From Sphingomonas sp. (lineage in GTDB: Bacteria > Pseudomonadota > Alphaproteobacteria > Sphingomonadales > Sphingomonadaceae): a DNA stretch of 40,888 nucleotides. The DNA lies in NCBI RefSeq assembly GCF_026460985.1, contig NZ_JAPKNM010000115.1, positions 1 through 40,888 on the forward strand, written 5' to 3'. The notes under the pieces are model-generated. The model was not told the DNA's origin and did no database searches. It worked only from the letters and a program-made list of their open reading frames with translations. Below, in pieces: positions 27,901 to 33,969 of this stretch. The translations under genes and the position numbers were made by a program. Numbering within the stretch: the stretch's first letter is position 1; each line of letters begins with the position of its first letter.

Positions 27901-28856
27901 CAGTTGAGCGCATTGCCGGTATTTACCGTGACCTGCATCGTCTGGAGATTGGCCGCGCCGGGCGCGAGGCCGAGCTGGACGTCGCCGAGGAAGAGCGTGT
28001 TGCCCAGGCTGAACTGCGACGGGATCAGCGCCGCGAGTTGCTGGCCGAGGAAGAGCCCCGACAGCGTGCCGAGATCGGGAAGGCCGATATTGGTGAGCGG
28101 GCCGGTGTCGAGCACGGCGGGCACGCCCGCGGGCACCGGCAGCGCGCAGCTGGGCTGGAGGCCGTCGAGCTTGGTTCCCGGGCTGATGATCTTGCCCTGC
28201 AGCTGCCCGCCGGCGGTCGTACCCGCGGCGGCGAGGCTCATCTGTATCTGCAGCCCCAGGATGCCGGGATTCGCCGAAGCGTCGGCATAATCGGTCGCGA
28301 GCTGGAAGCTGGGCGCGGCGCTCCAGTCGGTGATCGTGCCGGCGAGCGACGGCGTCTTGCCCGACCAGAGCTTGGCATAGGCGGTCTGGCTGAGGTCGGG
28401 CGTGCCGCTGAACTGGAGCGTGGGCGGCGACCCTGAGCCGGCGGTGAAGCTTGCCGCGCTGAAGGCCTGATCGGCGGGCGCGGAGTCCGCGGGGAGCGAG
28501 GCGAAGGCCGTGGCGAGGACGGTGCCCGACGCCGTGGTGACGACGAGCGACAGCGCGGGCAGGCCGGTGCCGTCGATCGTGAAGGTCGCGACCGCCGCCG
28601 CGTTCGCCTGTCCGAGGAAGGCGTTGGCAAGCGTTCCCGTCAGCACGATCGAGCTGCCGGGCGGCTGCGTGCCCGTGAGGTTCATCGCCAGCGCCTTGCC
28701 GGGGAACAGTGTCGCGTCGCCGAGCAGCGCGTCGATCCCTGCCGAGCCCAGCGCGTTGGCCGCGGGCAGGTTGAGCGCGCTGCTGGTGTAATAGCCGTTG
28801 CTCTGGAGCGCCTGCCAGAGCTGGTCGATGCTCATCGCTGCCAGGTCGGTTGCCAT
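15957..28856 (-). CDS. Giant 4299-residue LysM-repeat, beta-rich protein
   Basis: This single uninterrupted frame starts at ATG 28856 behind AGGAG (28864-28868). Layout: residues 1-1085 are almost wholly short alternating hydrophobic beta strands (for example VSLTVYASISLDVESY); about 1087-1125 is an Arg-rich linker (RRAYRSARPLLRQPPYALLR); about 1150-1368 is helical; 1369-1832 is LysM cluster 1; 1833-2244 is a globular region; 2245-2440 is LysM cluster 2; then a beta region; about 2725-3195 is cluster 3; then a helical/Ala-rich region; about 3553-3690 is cluster 4; the C-terminal 600 residues are beta-rich. LysM domains bind peptidoglycan or chitin-type glycans. There is no signal peptide, RTX repeat, sortase signal or transmembrane helix. 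The N-terminal region may belong to a poorly characterised large beta-rich family (DUF6603-like), which I could not confirm. A cell-wall-associated or released assembly is likely; the biochemical role is unknown. Confidence 0.8.
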   Translation of the reverse strand: MATDLAAMSIDQLWQALQSNGYYTSSALNLPAANALGSAGIDALLGDATLFPGKALAMNLTGTQPPGSSIVLTGTLANAFLGQANAAAVATFTIDGTGLPALSLVVTTASGTVLATAFASLPADSAPADQAFSAASFTAGSGSPPTLQFSGTPDLSQTAYAKLWSGKTPSLAGTITDWSAAPSFQLATDYADASANPGILGLQIQMSLAAAGTTAGGQLQGKIISPGTKLDGLQPSCALPVPAGVPAVLDTGPLTNIGLPDLGTLSGLFLGQQLAALIPSQFSLGNTLFLGDVQLGLAPGAANLQTMQVTVNTGNALNWPLLPGGLLDLTQVAATFGWLGGTNVSITFGGDFQLGGNDQLGFTAAFTLPQQILSAQNDTKFDVGQLLSVFGIDPPHTGLYVDVLAGTLAIPTKTWSFTGDVTFDDSWSIKLMGETAIGMDAVSLAITQTSSSRTVAIAATATLFDAQFQVTAATDSSTNAWAFAGTLLTPLHLSSITKALLPFAFDPPDITVESLDVAFNSAGDMFSFDTVVDWKIDEIDTEITAELQLLRTAGQYSGFLKGEVDIHGLVLQVRYDFSPTSMGISFAYRSLTISYHKDASGPTVTISLGRGTVGDLFDFLLSFADPGRSVSLGSPWDAFEKIELPEISVTVNLNTKAIRVELDHVANLGFIDIQKIVLNYSRDYGTPRFNLELSGTFLGQPYGTGGNPPLRWDALNDPPPAVPGTGTQVLDLEFLGLGQRVAISGSVPTEMDKIVDALEAAMRPPADPNKNPVTQLDKIAYAAGSNWLIGTRFTVMSTLRMDIVFNDPVVYGVLIQLSGEKAGLFAGLRFEILYRKVTDTIGVYHIELTLPDEMRHLEFGEVSVTLPIVTIDIYTNGNFRVDLGYPPSLTDFSRSFSVQVFPFTGFGGLYFAVLDGQTSTNVPKVTSGHFGTVLEFGFALQVGVGKTLSLGILSGGISITVGGAVQGVLGWYTPNDSNLPSERYYHLTGTVALIGQVYATVDFGIIQASVSLTVYASISLDVESYKAILIEVSAGVSVKVSIKILFIRIHFSFNATITERFSIGSDSTPPWTLAAPGGGSTDTAALRGRRAYRSARPLLRQPPYALLRRRPARQLQLGRARLASSAASTISIPVLAIPIVTQALSQDFAFPSGPTVPSGTTTPVLGVLLGLQTSNDPTQGANPLMAFLLDWAIDAIGHEHDTASAAVIEEILQTLSDASACDTYFGYGTLTSLFQTNGVVFTVTPRPDSGSGSDELPAAVLAMIPELRLSTPDFTIDFTADRRVGSDYEQTIRDYFASLSAKFGSDAAPPQAADDATVESLATFVFRYQFYMLAKSVVQAARDLLGGSTLTLTAPASLAEVANLYNNNYTTRPGDTLASIAPMFGLTEPVLAAANPDLPAAGPSVGDAIFVPAQQVGYTSQANDTLAGLASCFGVTASALQAANPGVDFGTLAAGTAIAIPAMRVLHSVLTGETATSIAMDFAVDPAALAAANPGVDLTKLSVGQVLLIPRQLTPLAVAAANAGTPGLLDTATTITLANIQFTAASTDSPSSLAKQFGIQVTDFLTANTESVALLNPGQQIALGQLATTTRAEDSLDGLWAYWYGGQTITLTALSTANPTLTVTAGQKLAIPNGSDADQSYTTQGGDTFAGILGKYSGLTVEALIANNGPIRLDPAQAVTLPGVVHTTATSYQLAYTTTANDTYETIAAAFFAADDAAAAVLLLQQLNGTTEPSPGDTVKIPYASSIANLTRQYGVTIAALAGNAVMAQSSILAPRAPITIASTSHALTAADTLGGIAQNYDLSIEQLVDQLATVGNLFAATTIKIPAIPGMRIDLLAPALAASGGFTNALNMTSRFLTGGLRVPAPSFQTGTDTASVVASPAATAASATYPLYALVGQEFPVNPAATTSYEITITGSGASWVAPPAAPFPLDTDEVALITAFTTIEFDPGVTAGAAQMLTQFATVPDRQPPAALFWWQTPDLPALQSPAQVVQPSIWMMPAPLADALAASPSGMLAYAGYLGTTAADGTVSNAPLAASRFATVLDLTIEQVPGTVPGVYNMVGTDQAGLQRLIALWEHLQSASIDADLTIAYASQDANAPSGTLVSDALDRANSFLLKTNLSTETNAPPAMLGAEAVAPLNTAVAEASVASFSEADSRNFLQFLWECSAVRSGGFYLRYVSTAGKPGLPGTLFKDGKSAQIKLVVASADQPANVPIAMAFNNALIVGDNEDPAHQKLFFEAVCYTVAGGDTLSTAADNIAKAYPGLPSGFDWSALAAVNQLIPGTLIAGMSIAGQTATPDDSLLSLAERAQITVAALATQIKDVTCLRAGALLQLLGEPIQTIAEGDTLVSICQDHSYLDPASLAALNAATQNLLAFGQPISVPGQADRTIQQGDTFGSIATSAGLPVTVLGEANADAPILATGAGIVVAADTLRTVATLPPGRSGFALTRTNPEPAEAPAAPPVNPANDPQQALGQLYHMLGFEIVAGGGFDDSGEGLPATPADQDGDTDDTLWRYRQVLAVYPFAQTQPVAMPAALPAASDDPYAGIAAGAALSLQLAFQDVLGNRTSGSVLSGTGGPTLTGPVGYTDELVSLAAWPSLVTSYRFMPADPNLVVALGVSPTKFQPDATPAPMIAGAPDPAHSAAATRAGQARARYAQIHYQLLQPDIECALSTTLGPVADPTGLSDTTLATLRGVAASAYVYMGNAQALALTTAGPAQGFANLTALTTASTTTTGAGYPASFDDLAAVNANAEAALIFGDDVEIQVPVFKTTLAGETPAAYIARVGVSDTDAFAAANAEVALMPGAILNTSSRTISADDAVLSLAAMADALVCSIVDGPGSVPGLATANAKALLAQQTTLTIGNYSYTTGTSDTLESAATALGTLAGTTLTPADVAAANAYVAPLFASGASLSIASALAVAGDTLASFATSFGPPTPAELLQANLQVPGIWPGSTALFVENSQYAIVAGDTIASIASTANAAPGLILSNNAPAPLATSAALVIPWSADATGITAGTYAAPAGALLADIVEQFAGWSLTQLADGNLNWPGLFAATPITIGTHTVTPGLGDTFASLAAAFSLSPGDFANQVGTVPNIVRQGAVFVTPAWASLASETLGVLAQRYGTDPASLAAANATLPGLLTPGASFPLDGASVTIYANDSFALIAARVNAARTAAKLPPVSVGAIGTAAASVPLLARTLLGVPAPATIAAEVTPADAQPILSLAVDLAISRDPSLVAPAFAGAARVVSANAPIAAAPFAATEGQPQSLDQFAADFEAAFPGHKLATGPQHTHFSPVLSKPSLRAAAGGGSGATSSGSVRALWVVNLSATGITYRIDPAQARFFAVEPLSTYAFSADNVSVPTYSTGSGLGASTTMNFRGADPEEWNLAFLQAVDLVLSPAYAAAAQTDVQAAASLATLIAAKGDIAKGMAKLVASVVADQTEGLQDAIDTMTQRLLVELGSLYSTQALVQFGVDVGGSGANLPGTPPRLAGKLKANVVTTPGADAPVDPDHPFAALAAIAAVAPGYLAAAIADVADIVQAGVVTNYAGGNPRTTLAGDTLTTIAQYYAVAPELLATGLTIASDGPALFRAVTPVNVSAVTVPASLTRITAGADWLGTTVIDLLDANADRTDFFAPQSAVTIGNISYTPQPQDRLTDVAAKFGGMAALAQGMAEVDAGSTVGSYTLNSAAPPRALQALPQISLQSSKASLSQGSTLTTMLTVNRPAEQSKLVLDLDFMPNQLEFDIYGIAGVAGYEGSSWLSFVRPLDPAPNHIGQVAVPIALRGYPVPAVISGQQALPPGAGGAPDSTLTQWNYQFDAQRPFAAQDEMTLEITFNEATTISPAPRGSTDRSQVIAALAGFSAIWPAVSKDLAAVPLLLGSFTPDEQTAARNALAALAWVAGQVQLAWNAQLLFAPPPSLPTAFQYDLSTRTAADGKVDALVLDRVDQATDFSKDPDDFLFLTDTSYASELAQKQIPAGLTSDFAAHGFTLSGNAAVTLSPTPTSDWMIVDNGDPQLSIAPQTYRLLLADGTTTTLQVWRQLLWPALSLGTNTGPVALPCAQAGTRLTYSLTAAQEIAEGAPLDLQFCFYRLDAMTLSNAWGGFWISRNANLVDDVNQGLVYETPLTRFPTRITPYIQRPDPVALTGSSLEAALCTLFEKLFAGQAALTSAESQGRALRVPLPTIAGSTTRNIRVQAGYWRSPSGGDPVTDPLSYRNPLALVPIYAFDVATDWQPGSGSFCTNLATAMQQNATSLGIVAAPGDQWVIDVLIYGDGADDQQPLLFIANHYFPVAAGGG
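17790..18200 (-). repeat. LysM cluster 4 of the giant protein (about 3 units)
   Basis: Residues about 3553-3690, boundaries approximate. Starts are RTTLAGDTLTTIAQYY, LTRITAGADWLG and YTPQPQDRLTDVAAKFG. The first is a good LysM; the others are weak. Confidence 0.6.
19260..20700 (-). repeat. LysM cluster 3 of the giant protein (about 9-10 units)
   Basis: Residues about 2725-3195, boundaries approximate. Starts include TTLAGETPAAYIA, YTTGTSDTLESAA, LAVAGDTLASFA, YAIVAGDTIASIA, VTPGLGDTFASLA and IYANDSFALIA. Most units carry an N-x-x-x-PGL/PGI element, giving them a different flavour from cluster 1. Confidence 0.7.
21541..22124 (-). repeat. LysM cluster 2 of the giant protein (about 4 units)
   Basis: Residues about 2245-2440. 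Starts are YTVAGGDTLSTAA, TATPDDSLLSLA, QTIAEGDTLVSIC and RTIQQGDTFGSIA. These are LysM-like with variable C-terminal halves. Confidence 0.75.
23361..24752 (-). repeat. LysM cluster 1 of the giant protein (about 9 units)
   Basis: Residues 1369-1832. Units of roughly 45-55 residues begin with YTTRPGDTLASIA, YTSQANDTLAGLA or YTTQGGDTFAGIL and end with LAAANPGVD...VGQVLLIP-type segments. Units 4, 7 and 8 are degenerate. The first three are close to the LysM consensus. Confidence 0.8.
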
Positions 28857-28859
28857 GGC

Positions 28860-31800
28860 CTAGCTCCTGCCCGGAAGCGACGGCGGAGGCTTGGTGCCGC
28901 TCCCCGCGCCATTCTTGAGATAGGCGGCGAACCAGCCGAGCGCGCCGCTCGTCTGCTGCGCCGGATTGCCGAACAGCGTCATGTTCACCTGTCCGTTCGG
29001 CGGGAAGCTGACGCTCAGGAACTTGAGCGCGATGTTGCTCAGCTGGATGAGGTAGGTGGGCGGTGCGACGACGAAGCTGACGCCGCCGAACGCCAGGCTC
29101 AGCACGCCTTCGATCGAGATGGCACGCTGGCCGCCCGACACGCCGGGAAGCGACAGCCCCGCATAGACGCTCGCGCCCGAGGGATTGGGCGCCCAGGCGA
29201 GCAGCAGCCCCGCCGAGAAGCCGGTTGCGGCCGCCAATGCGCCGGGTGTGCCGAGGTCGAGATCGAAGCGCAGGCCGAACCAGGGCGGCGAGAGCTTGGC
29301 CCCCTGGATCGGCATGTCGACGGGCATGAAGCCCAGGCTGTCGGGCGTCACGCTGCCCAGCCCCTGGACGAGCCCGGTGAGCTTCATCGGGAAGTGGCTG
29401 ACGAGGCTCGCCGAGCGTGCGAGGCTGGTCGCGGGATCGACCACCAGCGCCGCCGCGTCGAAGGCGAAGGTCCGGTAATAGGGCGTCGCCTCGTCGAAAC
29501 GCATGTCGATCGAGAGCGCGCGGTAGGACAGGCCCTGCTCGATCGTCTGCGTCGCCTGCTCGGGGCCGTAGGAGAAGAGATCGAAGCCCTTTTGCGGAAG
29601 GAAGGCGATCGCGCCGTTGAGCAGGAAGGTGGCGTTGACGATCGGATTGTCGTCGGTGGTGCCTGGAAGCGTGACGAAGGTCGCGCCGGTGATCGCGACC
29701 TGGTCGAGCACCGCGCTCGACACGGCATAGGCAGTGGGGCCCGCGGTGACGAAGCGATAGGTGCCGACCTCCTTGCCCGAGCCGCTGGTGTCGCCGGTCT
29801 TCTGGTAATAGCCGTCGAAGCCGAGATTGTTGTCGGGCGCGCCGATCTGGGTGGCGGGCTCGCCGAACAGCTTGTTGACCAGCAGTTCGACATGGCTCGA
29901 GAAGCCCGCCACCTGCGAGTTGGCGATCAGCACCTTGAGCGTGTTGACCTTGAAGGCATAGGCGTCGCCGCTCGTCAGCGGCGCATTGTCCTCATAGTCG
30001 ATCAGCCCGAAGATCGAGCTGGGCGCGGCGGTGAAGGTCGTTGCGCCCGGCGTGACCGGCGTCACCGAGACGCCGACATGGTGTGCCTGGAACGCCGCCG
30101 GATCGATGCCCGCCGCGAGCGCGCGCATCTGCTCGGGCAGGCCCGACAGCGGCACCAGCGCGTTGAGCGCGATGATGCCGCTCCACGACGGATCGTCGAG
30201 CACCGTCTGGACGAAGTAGTCGAGGTCGGAATCGGTCTTCTGCCGCGTGCGCGCATCGGCGATGATCTGGGCGATCTGCTGGACGGTGGCGTCGGGGCTG
30301 GCGTTGAAATCGCTCGCGCCGCTCCACTGGCTGGTGTCCGCGGCGGCCTGGGCGAATGTCTTGTTGCAGAATTTGAAGATCAGGATCGTCTGGTGCTCGG
30401 CCCAGCGCCATGGCGAGAGGTCGAACTCCCATGCGTCCTCGCCCGTCGCCCCGGCCGCGAACAGGCTGAAGTCGCCGGCATAGGTGCGCACCACGTCGAA
30501 ATATTGCGCCATCGTCGGTGGCGCCTGGCTCGCCAGCACCGCCGCCTGCAGCGCGGCGAGGTTGGCGTAGGCGACCGCTCCGTTGACGACCAGCGATTGC
30601 AGCCATTGCTGGCACGCCGTGTCGGATATCTTGCTCGCGAGCAGGTCGACGCGTTCCTTCGACAGCTCGTACGCCATGTCGCTGTCGGCGAGCAGCATGT
30701 CGCCCGAGGAGATCACGAGGAAGAGCTCGTTGGTCTGGAGCGCCGTCTGGAGTGCGCCGGTGACGCTTTCCAGGATGAGTCCCGGCTGGCGCGGCGACGG
30801 CGGCGGCGGGGACGACATGGCGATCGTCAGGTCGGCCCAGTCTCCCTGATTGTCGAACTGGAGGAGCAGGCCCTGCCGCGTGGTGCCGAAGGGCGGATTG
30901 GGCACGTTGCCGGGCGGCGGCTGGGGCGCGTAGGCACCCGCCGCGGCTGCGGCCGAGCTTTGCGTGGGCTTGAGCGTCGCCAGCCGCATCGGCGACCAGG
31001 CCTGGCGCTCGAACTGGCCGAGATCGTCGAGCGAAAAGCCGGCGCCGCTCGCGACCGAGCCATAGGGAAGCAGCGGAAAGGCGGCGGTGGCGCCTTCGGG
31101 CAATGCCGAGATCTGGAGCGGCAGATAGGAAAGGAAGCTCGATTCGCTCGTGTCGCCCTGGTGGAGCACGGCCTGGTCGGGCTGCGAGTAATAGGCGGTT
31201 CCCTCGCTGGGCGCGACCAGCGAGGCCCAGGCGGTCGTCGCGGCGCTGGTGAGCGCGCCGAAGACGCGGCCCTGGTTCCCGTCGGCGGGGTGCAGCGTGG
31301 GTGCGAAGGCGGGCTGGTCGGGAACGAAGACGAGCGTGTTGGTCGACGCGCCGAAATATTCGACCGGGGAGAGCCCGCCCATCAGGGTCGGCGCGAGGTT
31401 GGCGGCGCTGCCCACCGCCGTGGCGCTGCCGGTCGGGAGCGACAGCGCGACCGTTCCGCTGGGCACGATCGTGTACACCGCGCCGCCGACCTGGACCGGG
31501 TTTCCGTTGGCGTCGACCCCGGTCAGCCGCGACGACAGCACCAGTTGGAAATCGGAACCGAAGCTCGCTTCGAAGGCGGGGCCGGCTGCGCTGCGGTAGA
31601 AGCTCGGCACGGCAGTCGCGCCGGGAAGCGTGAACAGGCTGCGCGCATGGTCGGCGGGCGCTAGCGGGTCGAGCGTCGCGGCGAGCGTGACGTTCCCCTG
31701 GCTGAAATCGAAGGGACGGTGCCGCGCGGTCTGGGCATAGCCCCCGGCCTGTGGCGCGCTGTAGGAGCGCAGCCCGACGTCGAGCGAGTCGAGCCCCGCC

Positions 31801-32387
31801 GCGTTGGTGGTGAAGCCGAAGGCCGCGCAGCCCGCGGTCGAGGCGTCGCCTGCCAGGTTGAGCGCAAGCGGCCCCGTGATCGGGAAGGTGACCGGCGTGC
31901 GGCCGCCAAAGGGAGTCACGGCGAGCGCGACCGGGCTCGTCGCAGCGGTGAAGGCGAGGGCGGTTCCGTCGGTGCTCGCGGCCAGCTGGGTCCTGCGTGG
32001 CAGGCTGATCGTGAAATTGCCGAACTGGATCGAGGCGGTGCCGGTCAGCGCCGTACGGCTTCCCGTGGGCCCTGCGAAGATCGTCCAGCCCGTGAGCCCG
32101 GTGCCCGGGCTGGCGGCGTTGGTGAACCAGCTGAGCACCGCGCCGGCCCGCGCCGGCGAGGCGAACCAGGTCTGCGCCGCGGCGACGAATGCGGGAACTC
32201 CCGTGTCCGCCACCGGCCCTGTGACGACGAACCAGCCCGTGGCCGCGAGCGCGTCGGAGAGGCTGATCGTCGGGGGCGGGGTGCTTCCCGAGGGGAAGAG
32301 GAAGCCGGTGACGACGCCGTCCGCGGGACGATCGGCCGGAACGTAGAGGAGGCTGCCGGCACCGAAGGGCTGCAGCGCCACGGTCAC
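28860..32387 (-). CDS. Large beta-rich protein of unknown family (1175 residues)
   Basis: I do not recognise the family. The start is a GTG overlapping the upstream stop (GTGA), with a GGAAG site nearby, and the protein has no signal peptide. The N-terminal half is rich in Gly, Ala, Thr and Pro with beta-type strands, and carries a proline stretch (SSPPPPSPRQPG) near the middle. A more charged, aromatic and partly helical region follows (SDMAYELSKERVDLLASK, FDLSPWRWAEHQTILIF). The C-terminal 250 residues return to alternating hydrophobic strands (SIEGVLSLAFGGVSFVV, LKFLSVSFPPNGQVNMTL), similar in style to the N-terminal region of the giant protein 3 bp downstream. The two are almost certainly made together and may form one complex. 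Function unknown. Confidence 0.75.
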   Translation of the reverse strand: MTVALQPFGAGSLLYVPADRPADGVVTGFLFPSGSTPPPTISLSDALAATGWFVVTGPVADTGVPAFVAAAQTWFASPARAGAVLSWFTNAASPGTGLTGWTIFAGPTGSRTALTGTASIQFGNFTISLPRRTQLAASTDGTALAFTAATSPVALAVTPFGGRTPVTFPITGPLALNLAGDASTAGCAAFGFTTNAAGLDSLDVGLRSYSAPQAGGYAQTARHRPFDFSQGNVTLAATLDPLAPADHARSLFTLPGATAVPSFYRSAAGPAFEASFGSDFQLVLSSRLTGVDANGNPVQVGGAVYTIVPSGTVALSLPTGSATAVGSAANLAPTLMGGLSPVEYFGASTNTLVFVPDQPAFAPTLHPADGNQGRVFGALTSAATTAWASLVAPSEGTAYYSQPDQAVLHQGDTSESSFLSYLPLQISALPEGATAAFPLLPYGSVASGAGFSLDDLGQFERQAWSPMRLATLKPTQSSAAAAAGAYAPQPPPGNVPNPPFGTTRQGLLLQFDNQGDWADLTIAMSSPPPPSPRQPGLILESVTGALQTALQTNELFLVISSGDMLLADSDMAYELSKERVDLLASKISDTACQQWLQSLVVNGAVAYANLAALQAAVLASQAPPTMAQYFDVVRTYAGDFSLFAAGATGEDAWEFDLSPWRWAEHQTILIFKFCNKTFAQAAADTSQWSGASDFNASPDATVQQIAQIIADARTRQKTDSDLDYFVQTVLDDPSWSGIIALNALVPLSGLPEQMRALAAGIDPAAFQAHHVGVSVTPVTPGATTFTAAPSSIFGLIDYEDNAPLTSGDAYAFKVNTLKVLIANSQVAGFSSHVELLVNKLFGEPATQIGAPDNNLGFDGYYQKTGDTSGSGKEVGTYRFVTAGPTAYAVSSAVLDQVAITGATFVTLPGTTDDNPIVNATFLLNGAIAFLPQKGFDLFSYGPEQATQTIEQGLSYRALSIDMRFDEATPYYRTFAFDAAALVVDPATSLARSASLVSHFPMKLTGLVQGLGSVTPDSLGFMPVDMPIQGAKLSPPWFGLRFDLDLGTPGALAAATGFSAGLLLAWAPNPSGASVYAGLSLPGVSGGQRAISIEGVLSLAFGGVSFVVAPPTYLIQLSNIALKFLSVSFPPNGQVNMTLFGNPAQQTSGALGWFAAYLKNGAGSGTKPPPSLPGRS

Positions 32388-33097
32388 TGGGAGGCTTCCG
32401 GATGCGGGCGCGAGCGGCTTCCGATCACCGCGCTCGAGCCCTCGCCCTCTACCGCGCTCGCCACCGAGCTCGCGTCCGCTGGAAAGGAACCGTCGTAGAG
32501 ATATTGATGGCCCGCATCGTAGACGGTGATGTTGTAGCCCTGGAAGTTCTGCTGGACGCAGTTAAGCGTGATCTTCCCGCTCGAATCCGCCTGCATCTCG
32601 AGCGGCGACGAGCCGACGAAATCGGGGATGAAGTCGACAAAGGCGTTGGGGACCGCGTCCTTCCCGGCCTTGTCCATGATCGTGACCACGAAGGTGCCGT
32701 AGATGGCCGTCTCGCGCCCGCTGGTGGCGCCCGGCGCCGGCAGCGGGACGATCAGCGAGGGCAGGCTCCTGTTGAGCTGAAGCAGCCGGTCGGAGGTGAG
32801 GAACGGGGTATAGGTGGTGATGATGTTGTAGGTGTCGGCGACAAAGGGAGATATGGAGATCCCCCAGCTGATCGGGTTCACGAACCTGAGCAGCACGAAG
32901 TTGGTGAACGTCGCCTCGCCCGACCCCTTGGCGATCACCACGACCGGATCGTCCCCTTCGTCCCCCGTCGCGGAGGTGCACTCCTTGGGAAGGACGAAGC
33001 TCTGCGCGGCCGCCGCCGCGCCCCATCCGAACTGGACGATGACTGCGGCGAGGCATGCCGTGCCGATCCGCAGCCCGCGGCGGGGGCGGCTCAGCAC
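32384..33097 (-). CDS. Exported protein of unknown function (237 residues) with a regulatory-type beta-sandwich
   Basis: No ATG lies near the N-terminus. The GTG at 33097 overlaps the stop of the upstream gene (GTGCTGA) and gives a clear signal peptide: basic LSRPRRGLR, hydrophobic TACLAAVIVQFGWG, then AAAAAQS. The mature part has few Cys. Its second half (TFVVTIMDKAGKDAVPNAFV ... SSGKITLN) has the look of a carboxypeptidase-regulatory or CNA-B-like beta-sandwich, which usually serves as a structural or surface module. The first half (SGEATFTNFVLLRFVN, ADTYNIITTYTPF) is unfamiliar. It sits between the exported phosphoesterase and the 1175-residue protein with overlapping ends on both sides, so it belongs to the same system. 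The domain suggestion is weak. Confidence 0.65.
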   Translation of the reverse strand: MLSRPRRGLRIGTACLAAVIVQFGWGAAAAAQSFVLPKECTSATGDEGDDPVVVIAKGSGEATFTNFVLLRFVNPISWGISISPFVADTYNIITTYTPFLTSDRLLQLNRSLPSLIVPLPAPGATSGRETAIYGTFVVTIMDKAGKDAVPNAFVDFIPDFVGSSPLEMQADSSGKITLNCVQQNFQGYNITVYDAGHQYLYDGSFPADASSVASAVEGEGSSAVIGSRSRPHPEASQ

Positions 33098-33969
33098 GTC
33101 AGGCTCACATTGCCGATCACGCCCATGTGGTCCGACACGCTCGTGCGCCACTGGGGCATGGTATAGGCTCCGGTATAGGTCCAGGTTCCGCCTGCCTGCG
33201 AGATCGTTATCGACGGCGCCGTCGTCTGGAAGGTGTTGATCGCATGGTCGTAGGCGCTGCTCGGCGCGCCCGTGGTGGTCAGGCTGGTGAGCACGTTGGG
33301 CTGGATGGTGGCCGTGTTGCCCGCAACCCAGCCGAAGCCGGTCGCGTCGTTGGCGGCTAGGTTCCAGTCGCCGGCCACGATCACGGCGTCGTTGGCGCGC
33401 CCCCTCAGGTTGAGATAGATCGCGCGCATCGCGGCCGCCTCGGCCTGGCGGCCGGCGAGCGTCTTGCCGAAGATCGAGTGAATGTCGACCACCCACACGT
33501 TGCACGATTTGGGCGTGCTGGTGCTCTTGTCGGTGACCTTGAAGAGTACGCCGTAGGGCGGGCGCATGAAGGTCGCGGTGGTGCTCAGATTGTCGTCTTC
33601 CTGGACCCGCTGGATCTCCATGTTGTTGCGCTGATTGGTGCGGTACAGGATGCCGTAATATTCCTTGTAGGACGACCGCCCCTTCGCCGCGGAAGTGAGA
33701 TACTGGAAGTTCGGTGGGACGGGCGTGTTCACGCCCTTGTTGTTGTTGCCGGCCAGGCAGGGATAGCCGTTCGTCATCACTTCCTGCAGGACGATGATGT
33801 CGACGGTGGTCGATGCCGCGGTGATCGCGTTGCACTGGTTCTGCAACCGGCTGCCATGGCCGAAGCGGAGCACGTTCTGCGTGAGGATCGTGAAGGACTG
33901 CGCCGCCGCCGCCGCGGGGAGGAGCGCCCCCGCCAGCGCAAGCGCGAGACTGGCGCGCTTCGCGTTCAT
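33091..33969 (-). CDS. Exported endonuclease/exonuclease/phosphatase (EEP) family protein
   Basis: This 292-residue protein starts at an ATG that shares one base with the preceding stop (TGATG). The signal peptide is RASLALALAGALLPAAAAAQS. The mature domain shows the full EEP (DNase I-like) metal and catalytic set: TQNVLRFG (Asn32), IIVLQEVM (Glu63), VVDIHS, VAGDWNL (Asp201 and Asn203), and SDHMGV (Asp280 and His281). The superfamily includes DNase I, extracellular nucleases, inositol phosphatases, bacterial sphingomyelinases and the CdtB toxin subunit. Catalysis therefore looks intact, but whether it cuts nucleic acid or phospholipid is open. Four Cys in the exported part may form disulfides. 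It is the only recognisable enzyme in this operon. Confidence 0.82.
   Translation of the reverse strand: MNAKRASLALALAGALLPAAAAAQSFTILTQNVLRFGHGSRLQNQCNAITAASTTVDIIVLQEVMTNGYPCLAGNNNKGVNTPVPPNFQYLTSAAKGRSSYKEYYGILYRTNQRNNMEIQRVQEDDNLSTTATFMRPPYGVLFKVTDKSTSTPKSCNVWVVDIHSIFGKTLAGRQAEAAAMRAIYLNLRGRANDAVIVAGDWNLAANDATGFGWVAGNTATIQPNVLTSLTTTGAPSSAYDHAINTFQTTAPSITISQAGGTWTYTGAYTMPQWRTSVSDHMGVIGNVSLTC

Noticed and set aside
22896..28436. An 1846-codon open frame on the + strand opposite the giant gene
   Set aside because: It is antisense to a frame with clear LysM repeats, its translation is an Arg/Glu-rich mixture with no domain, and long antisense frames are expected in GC-rich DNA with strong codon bias.
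15957..28856. Interpretation of the giant protein as a phage tail/VgrG-type, Tc-toxin or RTX protein
   Set aside because: No RTX nonapeptide repeats, RHS/YD repeats, tail-tape helices, spike domain or neighbouring phage/T6SS genes were seen. LysM repeats alone do not support these.
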